Assembly (NCBI GenBank): GCA_012845835.1
Contig: JABAKD010000007.1
Span: forward strand, 7,108,222 to 7,172,221
Direction: 5' to 3'
Origin: Undaria pinnatifida
Lineage: Eukaryota; Sar; Phaeophyceae; Laminariales; Alariaceae
DNA length: 64,000 nucleotides
Part shown: positions 1 through 9,700 of the stretch, one piece after another
Layout of the letters: the number at the start of each line of letters is the position of its first letter
Position numbering within the stretch: the stretch's first letter is position 1
Translations under genes and position numbers: made by a program
The notes under the pieces: generated by a model
What the model was told of the DNA's origin: nothing
The model's database searches: none
What the model saw: the letters and a program-made list of their open reading frames with translations, nothing else

Positions 1-7
1 GGTTTGC

Positions 8-76
8 GTTGTTTTGTTGTGTTGTGTTGTGTTGTGTTGTGTTGTGTTGTGTTGTGTTGTGTTGTGTTGTGTTGTG
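8..76. repeat. (GTTGT)n pentanucleotide microsatellite
   Basis: About a dozen tandem copies of a 5-bp GTTGT unit run almost uninterrupted, followed by a T-rich stretch to about 125. The open frame across it, rich in Val-Leu-Cys-Cys, comes only from the repeat. Confidence 0.9.
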
Positions 77-260
77 CTTTTTTTCGTTTTATTTGTATTT
101 TTTTTTTTGTTCTTATGTTGTTTTGTTTTTTGTCGTTTGTCTGTGGACCGTCCAATAATAGGCGAGCACTGAGAGGAGAGACGAAGAGTCGCTAAATAAT
201 TGGAAACAAAATATTTCGTGTAGTTGATAAATACATATACTATATACCCGACCACAGCAG

Positions 261-346
261 GTGAGCAGGATCGTGACGGAGCTGGCGGCGAAGCACACGC
301 CGGGGACGTGGCACTTCCTGCCCAAGGCGACGAGGGACGATATCGT
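261..346 (+). pseudogene. Partial copy of DUF445 exon 1
   Basis: These 86 bases closely match 528-613, the start of the first recognised DUF445 exon, including an AG acceptor just before them. The copy reads V-S-R-I-V-T-E-L-A in the same frame, then loses similarity after D-D-I-V and meets a stop with no donor in the equivalent place. It is best seen as a truncated exon duplication upstream of the real exon. Use as an alternative exon cannot be excluded. Confidence 0.75.
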
Positions 347-527
347 ACACAAAAATAGGAACAACTATTTTCCTCCGGCACCAAGCACATTCTAGGGAGA
401 AACACGCCGTCATCTCGTAAACTCCTTTGAATACCAGCTATAGTCCATGTTTTGTCGCTTTGTGGTTTCGCTAGCCTTGCTTCCAACATTTCTTTTTAAC
501 GGAGTGCCTGGTGTATTTTATGAGCAG

Positions 528-749
528 GTAAGCAAGATCGTTACGGAACTGGCGGCGAAGCACATGCCGGGGACGTGGCATTTTCTGCCCGAGGCAACGA
601 GAGACGATATCGTCCTCAAGGCCCTGGAGGACGTCCCGATATTCATGCGGGCTTTCATGACGGAGGTCAAGACGGACATCGATGAAGTTCTGGATGTGCA
701 CCACATGGTGGTGACGAACCTTGTCCAGAACAAATCTCTCATGAACAGG
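528..749 (+). CDS. DUF445 gene, exon 1 of those seen
   Basis: 74 codons from acceptor ...gagcag to donor AGG|gtgagg, phase 0 at both ends. It encodes a soluble helical segment (VSKIVTELAAKHMPG to NKSLMNR). The acceptor is preceded by a pyrimidine-rich stretch. The partial copy at 261-346 starts at the same position, which supports the border. Confidence 0.75.
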
Positions 750-3700
750 GTGAGGAGGTCGCACGTTGTTGTTGTTGCGGCTACTGCGGCTTTTGTCTGA
801 TGCTTGTTGTTGTCGTTGGTGTTGGGGGTGCTGGTATTGGTGCTGATTTTTAGTGAGCTAGTTGTTTGGTTCGGGGGTGGGGGTGATGGCGGTGAGGGGG
901 ATTGGTTAGTAATTTCTTGTTGTTGGGGTTGGGGAAGATTCTATTGACCTTACCTGGTTGGCGTTATCGCTACGGCTTCTACATCATAGGTGTTCATGGA
1001 GGTTGGCGCGAAGGAGCTGACGTTCATCGAGAGGTCGGGGCTGCTCTTCGGCTTCCTCTTCGGCTGTCTACAGACGTGCCTCTGGTACTTCTATCAAGCC
1101 GTATGGGTGCTCCCCGTCGGAGGGTTTGTGGTGAGATTATCGGGAGGCGTGATTATCGTTCGGGGGGGTCGGCCCCTGTTCGAATGTTTGCAGACATGCT
1201 TTCTGGAACGTCTACCAAGTCGCATGGGTGTTCCCCGTCGGAGGGTTTGTGGCGAGTTTCTCATAAAGAGGCGTATTCACTTGCACTACCCATATTTATT
1301 AGCTTGGGTGGCTCTTTTCCTTAAAAGTGCGTTTATATACTGTAGATTGAATCGGCGCTTGGTCAGCTCTGTACTTTTAGTCTCACCTCGGCAATATCAC
1401 CAATCCCTCCGCGATGATCTGGACTTTTGGCAGAAGATCTGTATGGTGTAGCTCATGACACCCGGTGAGAGTCATACTGCACGGTCTAGCGCTTGTTTTC
1501 TGGGATAGCTCTGTGTTCCCTAGATCCAGACCCAGCGCAAGCTATCACAGCGGCAGGTACGGGGTGCTCTATAGGTGAAATAGAGCCTGATCTGTACGAG
1601 GTGTGATTTTTTTTTTCATCAATACATGTAATACTTACGACGGAAGCGACTTTTATGGGGTTTTATTCCGATGGCGCGGAAAACGTAGGGGCTCGCTTCC
1701 AGCCTCGCGTGCCCGATTTTCCGTGACATCCCACCTGAACACCTGGCAGAAAATGTTGGACCTTAAGAAATGGTTATACATGGCTACAGGGGCAGCAGTA
1801 CCAGCACAGCAGCGCAGCAGCTTGTATGCACCAGCGACGTCGAGTTGGGTTGGGTTGGGTTAGACCGGGTTGGACCGGGTTGGGCTGGGTTGTGTCAGGT
1901 AGAAATATCAACGAGCGCAAGTTCCCGGCGAGAGCGGCAGTATCTTAAACTATTCATTTGTATTGCTGTAAATTATAGCGCGCCTCGCACGTGCTCAGTT
2001 TTGATACCACAAGTTTTGTGAGAAGTTATCTTCGCAAGCTGCTTGTGTGTCACCCGTCGATCGCGCGTGCTACGAAGTGTAAAACATGACCTTGTGAAGG
2101 ACGTAGGTCGGGGACTCTCCTGGATTCCATTGCCGCGCAGGGTCGACACCACGATTTTACGGCACAGCTCCTACACACGAGGAATTTTTTTGTAAGAACG
2201 GCCCGACCACAGTTGGGGTGTGCGTGCGAGATGTTTCGGGCACATTGCATCAATGAGACACGACTTTTGTGACGGTTTGGTAAGGATAGACACCAGCGAT
2301 TGGCTGGGATCTGCGTTACGGTCCGGCCGCTGCTGTAAGTCTTGCCGAGAGGCGCGCACGCGGTGCACACGGCACACGCGATAGAGCCAGGCCGCTCGCA
2401 GCTCAAGAATCTCAGACAGTCGATGCCGCAGCGTGTCGCCGAACACCATGCCGGTGCGGTGGTGTACCTCCGCTGTAGTATGGGTAGTTGAGGTTCTTGA
2501 GCCGCGATTTGGCGCTGCGGGGAGGTGGGCAACACAGTATGGGCCGGCGTAGTCTGTGTGCGTTCGCCGGCCTACAAGACGCACAGTGCGCGTACGTGTA
2601 TGCGTGCGTGTCCCCACACCACGGCACGGCACCGGCGGCTGCAGCCCCACCACCATCACCACCACCACCATCAACAGACTTCAACACCGGCAAATTCAGC
2701 AGATTCGTTTCTGTCGTCTCGATCCCTTGCACCCGCCCGCTGCAGCGCGTAAGCCTCAGTAGTCCGAATTCATTCAAGGTTACACCGAAGAAGCAAGAGC
2801 AGTACGAACACGTTTTCACTCTTTGTATTTTTCATGTTGCTGTTTATTGCACTTGCTTTCCGCCTCCGTTGCGAACGTTTTCGGCAAAATGGTTTGTTCG
2901 TTTGGTCTTCTGTTCAGGTAGGGTACCTGACGAATTACCTGGCGCTGAAGATGATCTTCAGACCCGTTAACGTGAGTGCAAGCAATCATTTCAGCGTGTA
3001 AGCCTTTTATGAGCAGAGATCAAATGGTCATGTAATGCAATGGCTGTTTTGTTGATCTAGGCGGCATGATTGTCAGCGTATGCTATTCGCCTACGATGTG
3101 CTCGGTCCTTGGAGGGCTGCTGTGTACATTTTGGCGCAGCTTCCAAAGGATGGTAGAAAGGTCCTTTTCTTCCCCCGCCCTCTCAGTGTGACCGCGGCTG
3201 TAGGAGTGTTTGATTACGCTGTGGTCGTTGACTGTGAGGGCTGTATATATTTGGCGCAATACTATGCTCTCTTTTTTGCTCTTTTTTTTGCTCATTCGTT
3301 CTATTGTCTTCGCCCTTCTTCTTCCCCTGTCGTAGTCGTCACTCGTATCTGGGTACTAGGGAGGCTCTTTCCCCCCCTCTCTCCGTAAGCGTGCCCTTCT
3401 CCGCCCTCTCTCGCTGAGTAGGCTCGCCCCCTCCCCTCTCCGCTACGGCATGCGCCTTCATTGTTGTCGCAAGAACACTTGAGCGCTGTCTTCCCTGGTG
3501 GACTCGCGTCGAATTCTCTGTGACGCAGTCTTGCCTGCGTTTGTACTCGGTTCAACCTGTTGACACGTCCGACGGATAACGATGTTGTAGACTATCTGCT
3601 ACATTTCACAGATGCTAAATATTATATGCCGTCGTGAAGCTTAGCGCAAGGTCTCCATGCCGTATTGCAAATCCGACGTAGGAAACGTGTGCTAGATCAT

Positions 3701-6700
3701 GGGTATAGATAATCAGATCACACAGATCAGATATCTATCTTCTCTTCCCTTGTAGAACTACTTACAAATATCGATCTCCTGAGGGGCCTCCATTTTTTTC
3801 CTTTCGCACAACTAACTTTGAGACATTCTCCTTGCCGGACCGATGAGCGGGCTCGGATGCCTGAAACGGAGCTTCTCAGAGCGTTCCCACTTGAAAGACG
3901 CCGTGTTTTGTGCGTTGAAACCTGGCCTTTCTTTTTTTGCTTCTTTGTTTACGAAGTATCATAACACAGCTCAGTAGCGTACCGCAGCGCTAGCTTAGCA
4001 GAGCAGCGCCGTGCTCTGTCTTGCCCTGCCGTGCCCTGCCGTGTCCTGCTGGGCCCTGCCGTGCGGTGCGGTACTGTGCGGTGCTGCATGCAGTGCTGTA
4101 CGTACTCTTTTGTGCATGCCAGGCCTCATTCGGCATCATCCATTAGTACCGAGGTACACCGCATCAGGTTTGTACCTACTATATTGTTAAATCACACGAA
4201 ATGCGCCCAGCTCAGCTCAGCTCTGCTATAGCCCAGCAGCGCGCAGCGCAGCGCCGTGCGGTGCCATGCGGTGACGTGCCTTGCCCTGCGGTGCGACGTA
4301 GAGCAGCGCCGTACGGTACCGTACGGTGCCGTGCCCTACGGTACTACGGGGTGCTGTGCCGTGCTGTGCCGTGTTGCGTACCGTAGTTACTCTTTCGCAC
4401 ATGCCAGGTCTCATTCGACGAAGTATCGACAGCAAGTACCGAGGTACACCACACCAAGTTTGCACGGTCATGGCACTATTTGCTTTTTCCTGTGGAAGTT
4501 CATGGAAGCTTCCATGGAAGCTTTCACGAACTTCCACAAAAAGAAGCAACTAGTGCACCAGACCCGGTCTGTACGCACTGCATTGTTGAAGAACATCAAA
4601 GGCTCCCAGCTCAGCTCAGCTCGGCTATAGCTCAGCAGCGCGAGGCGCAGCGCCGTGTGGTGCTGTGCCGGGCTGCCCTGTGCTTTCTTCGAACACAGCA
4701 CAGTACCAGGTATCATGCGAAATACCAGGTACCAGGTACCGGTGTACGTGTGTGTACTCATCTTTTTGCATTCTTTATTGATTGTCCTCCCTCTCTGTCC
4801 TATCCGAGTTTTATTTGTAGCAAGTTACACCCGTATTGCCAATTAAAACGTGACATCGCCAACAAGCAAACAGCGCAGCACAGACCGGGCAATCAGTTCT
4901 GCACAAATAGCTCTTGGCATTATCAAATCGCTACTCATATTTGCACCAAATGGGCTTCTTCTTTCTCCCCCGTTCACAATTAGTCGAGGTCTTCCTTGCA
5001 CGAGCGTAGCGGGCGTTGTCAGCCGCCCGCGAAACGGAGCCCGTGTATTTCGAGACCATGAAGTTGTAATATAATCTGACAAACTTACAAAAACGCTTAG
5101 TCCGCCACGCTTCCCCTGTCAGTTGTTTGTTTTACCCCCCTCACGCTTTTTTTGTGCGTTCCCCTCCACTCCACCTACGCCTGGCCGCCCGTTCACGACC
5201 CCCTTCGCCCCTGCCTACGTCGCTACGTGCTCCCCCGCCCCCCGCCGTTCCTTCATCGCTCATTATTGTTTGATTTCGCTCTTGTCCCACCCTTCCACTC
5301 CCGGTTTCCCGTCCCCCACCCCCCCCTTGACCTTGCAAAACCCCCCTCGTCCCACCACCTCGGGCAACCTCCTGTTTCCCCCCTCTTTCAACATCGTAGC
5401 CCTCGTATTCCCTACCTCTCCTTACTCCGCTCAACCTCCCCCCCCCACCGCCCCCCGACCCCCACCCCCGCTAACCCTGACTTCCCATGGCTACGCTCCT
5501 AAACCCCCCCTTCCTCCCAAGGCCGTTTGTTTCTTTACGCCTTGCGCCCGCACCACCATTGCACCACCTCGTCTCCCCCTCCCTGCCCAGACCCCTTGCC
5601 ATGTTTCTGTTGTTTTTTTACCTATCGCTCTTGTTTTTCGATGACAGGGTGATTGCTTGTCCGTTGCTCTACCTTTCCTTGCCTTCCCTTTTGTTTGATC
5701 CATTTCATTTGCATCCCCTTCCCTTTTCTTCCGTACCCTAGCCTACCTTACCCTACCCTACCCTACCCTACTCTACCCTACCCTACCTTACCCCACCCTC
5801 CCCCACCCTACACTACCCTACCCTACCCTACTCCACGCTACCCTACCCACCTCACTGTACCGTACCCTACCCTAGGCTACCTTACCCTACCCTACCCTAC
5901 CCTACCCTACCAAACCCTACCCTACCCTACCCTACGCTACCCTACCCACCCTACCCCACTCTACCCTACCCTACCCAACCCTACCTGACTTTCCCTGACC
6001 TTAGCTTACATATCCATACCCTACCCTACTCTAAATTTCCCGCCCCTCCTCTCCCCTCCCCTACCCTACCGCACTGTACGTCATCTTGCCATTCCCTCTC
6101 ATACTCTACCCTCTTTTTCACGACACCGAAACCTACCCTACCCTACGCTATATTTCCCCGCCCTATCTTGCTGCGCGTTTCCCTTTTGTCCGGTGCGTTG
6201 CCTTGCCTTCCGTACCCATCATTAACCCGTGTACTACAGCTAAAATCGTTCCGCACTAATTATAAGTAGTTTGGCCCCAAAAACATGTGTACAAACTCCA
6301 AACAGGCTTAAGGTAGAACAAGGGTACGTATGGTACGGTTTGGTCACAGGAGTGATCCTTCGAAGAAACAGGCCTGGCTGATCTGCGTCTTGAGCGTCTT
6401 CGTACCCGTCAACAGCAGTGCCATCTCAATCGACGAAAACGGAGAATGGGAGCTTGACGACGACTGAATGACGGCTGTGCAGCCGTCGTCGTCGAGCTGG
6501 CATCCTCTGTTTTGGGCGAGCAGGATTGTTGCCGTCCACGAGGAGGGCGAACACGATTCGCGTCACCTTGGTATGTTTATTTGAAGTGTCCCGCTTCGGT
6601 CCTCACCATTAGCTTACGTTACATTTCCTTTCCTTCCCTTACCTCATTGCGTACCTTGCCCCGCCTTATCTTGAGTTACCCGACCCCACCCTTTACCTTA

Positions 6701-9700
6701 GCATACTCTGCCCTAGCTGTTGCTGCACGTTCCTACATCATCTTTTATTACCGTCCCTAGCCTCACCTTGCGTACCCTACCCTACCCTATCCTACCCTAC
6801 CCTACCGTACCCTACCCTACCTTACCCTACCCTACCCTGCCCTACCCTACCCTACCCTACCCTACCCTACCCTACCCTACCCTGCCCTACCCAACCCTAC
6901 CCTACCCTACCCAACCCTACCCTACCCTACCCTACCCTACCCTACCCTACCCTACCCTACCCTACCCTACCCTATCCTATCCTACCTTACCCTACCCTAC
7001 CTTACCCTACCCTACCCTACCCTACCCTACCCTACCCTACCCTACCTACCCTACCCTACCATATCCTACCCTACCTTACCTTACCTTACCCTACCTTACC
7101 CTACCTTACCCTACCCTACCCTACCCTACCCTACCCCACGCCATTCCCCCCTGCCCTCCCCTCTCCTCCCGTACCATACGCAATCATGCCCTAACCTGTC
7201 TGGCCATACCTTCCGTTTTTTCCCTGTACCTTAGGAGCGCGTGGTCTGCGGGTTAAAGTTGCAGGGGCTGTTTTTGAAACGGCAAAAGGAAGTGTCGGTC
7301 CAATTCGCCGAGATAACCGCTAAGGAGATCCTCACGTCACACGCCATGTGGGAGGTGGGTTGTACATATTACCTCTGCCTGTGTCTTGTCTGTCTTTTAA
7401 TTGCAGTATGTTTGTTTCGTGTTGTTTGTTTTGCCTGTTTTGCATTTTTTTTTTGTGAGAGATTTTTTTCACGTTTTACTTTTGTCTCTTACTTTTTGTG
7501 TGTAGTGCCTTGTTTGTTTCATGTGTGTCGTGTTTTTTGTGTTTTGTCAACGGTTTGGATGTGCTTCAGGTTCTGGGTGCGCCCGCCCGTACCAAAAAAC
7601 AAACTGTTTTTAACGCCTTTTGTTTGTACACCCAGCGCACGTCAAGAGGAAGGTTGTTGGATGGTTGCGCGCGCCTATGCAAGCCTAGCAGCGCTCCGTG
7701 GATTTCTTGCGTTTGATATGTTTCCGTGTTTTTTGCATAATATTCCGGTATGTTTATCGTGTGTTTTGTTTTTGGAGGTATTCTGAGTTTTGTCTGTTTT
7801 GCTGTCCATAACTCGGTTGGGTGTCCACCATCCGTGACCGTCGGCGCGTTTTTTTTTTGTGTGTTGGGTTGTGTCCGTGTATCTGTGGGCTTTTGTTTTT
7901 GTCCCTTGTGGCGCTCGTACGCTTTTTGGCCAAACAAATTTCGACTGACGGTGCTTCTCAACTGATTATTGCTCCGATATCGTTGCGACATCGGTTGTGT
8001 CTTGCTGCTAGTAAATTTTGATGTATCCTCAGGAGGTAGGGCTGTTCTTCGGGGCGCGCTTTGGTTCCATCTCGTGCTCACGGTTTGGTCGGGGTACGGA
8101 GTTCCTGAAGGGGCTTAGTATCAGAAAAGCGTTGATACACCCCTGCCGTAGCATGTTTCAAGATGAAAAACGCCTTTACTGCCTCAAAACCCGGAGCGTT
8201 TTTCTTTTTCCCCCCGCGCGAAGGCGAAACTGGGGGGTTCCAAGGGAGAAAGCCTTCGCGCAAGAAGTGCTTAGAGGCACGCACCGCTTCGCCGACCTCT
8301 TGGCAGGGAGCGTGCCACGCTTTGGTGCAGCATATTTCATGAGGTTGAGAGTTAGGGTTTTGGCCGTTGTGGATGTGTCGTGTTTGTCCACCGCCGCCTT
8401 TCCCGACCGTGTAAACGCGTTTTTTGTTTTGTTTTGTTTTTTTCCGAACGCTGGCGGTGTTGGGTAGTCCGAGGCGGCGATTTGTTTAACGCCATGCGCG
8501 TGAAAAGCTGGCTCCGCTCTTTGGACCTCATGGCACGGAGCTTGAGAACCGCGTTGGGGCATCTCATTCATAAAAGAGTTTGTGTGTTTTGCCCGCTGTG
8601 AGTTGTGTTCGTTTGGCTCTTGTCCGCGTTTCCGTTTCCGTTTTTTTTTTCTTGGCGGTCCGCCTTATTCCGATGCTGTGAACTTTGTTTTTTGTCGAGC
8701 GCAGGCGATACTAGAGGGTCCGAGACGAGAAAATTTTAACAAAATGTGCGTGAAGCACACGCACCGCTTTGTGGACCTGATGGCCGGGAGTTTAAGACCT
8801 TTGGTGCAGCATATGATGGGGGAGGAAGAGTTCACGGCCCTGAAGGACGATATTGCCAAGCAGATGATTGAGAATCTTCCCATGGCGATTAGGTGAGTGA
8901 GCTGTTCGGGAGGGTGGGATGCGAGGAGGGGGGGGGGGAGGGGGGGCGAAGTCATTCGTTGCTTGCCTTACGAAATCATTTGACCATCCCTTTCGAAGCG
9001 GAGCACCATTGCTACTGCTTATGCAGACGCCTCAAACGTTCGGGCGCTCATTGCCCTTTTTCCATATATGACATACCTGGCAGTTTTTTTTTAGGGTGGG
9101 ATGGGGCAGGACTTGGGCAGTTGGGGCGGGGATGGGGGGCCGGGGGCGTGTGTGTGCGGAGGGGTTGGGGGATAATTAGGTGGGTTGTGGGGACGGGTGA
9201 TGGAGGGGGTCTGTTGTTACTATTTTGTTACCTGACAGATTTAGCCGTCGACCACGCACCCCTTGGGAGACGGGGCACTGTGGGATGGAGGTATCAGAGC
9301 GATTGAGTCGTGAAGCTATGTAACGGACGAGCCTGCGAAGCAGACGATCGAGGGCCTCCCCAAGGCGATTAGGTGAGGTCGTACTTTCTTGTTTTGGTTT
9401 TGGAGAGAGTGGGGTTTGGTGGCGGTGGGGGTGGGTGGGGGTTGGGCCGATGTTTGTGATAGGTTTGAGAGGATGGGGGGGGGGAGGGCTTGGGTTCGGG
9501 GTGAGGGGGGGTTGGGAGTGGGGGGGGGAGTGGGGGTGGTGAGAGGGGTAGCGGGGTGGGCTGGAGAGGGGTAGCGGAGTGGGCTGGAGTGGGGACGGGG
9601 ATACTCATGTTTTGCTTGCCTTCGTCGTTTGACCATTGACCACGCATCCCTTTCGATGCGAGCACCGCACGGCGACAAGGGAGGGGGGGGGGTGTAAGTA

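Larger units (their letters stand above)
2972..7234 (+). other. Intron 3 (4.26 kb), repeat-filled
   Basis: No coding exon could be recognised between the two flanking exons, which join perfectly in family order. Contents in order: a T/C-rich part; ~400-bp tandem repeats (about 3968-4760); a very C-rich polypyrimidine stretch (about 5105-5735); two (TACCC)n arrays; unique-looking sequence between them. Confidence 0.7.

Noticed and set aside
4-195. Small hydrophobic VVLCC-repeat protein at the left end
   Set aside because: Created by the GTTGT microsatellite; no support beyond it.
447-527. N-terminal hydrophobic leader (ATG at 447) for the DUF445 protein
   Set aside because: The exon-1 copy at 261-346 begins at the same acceptor point with unrelated upstream sequence, which favours an intron here; kept only as an alternative.
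5653-7256. Long plus-strand frames rich in YPTLP
   Set aside because: They are read-outs of the (TACCC)n arrays and end where the arrays end; they sit in an intron whose flanking exons join in frame.
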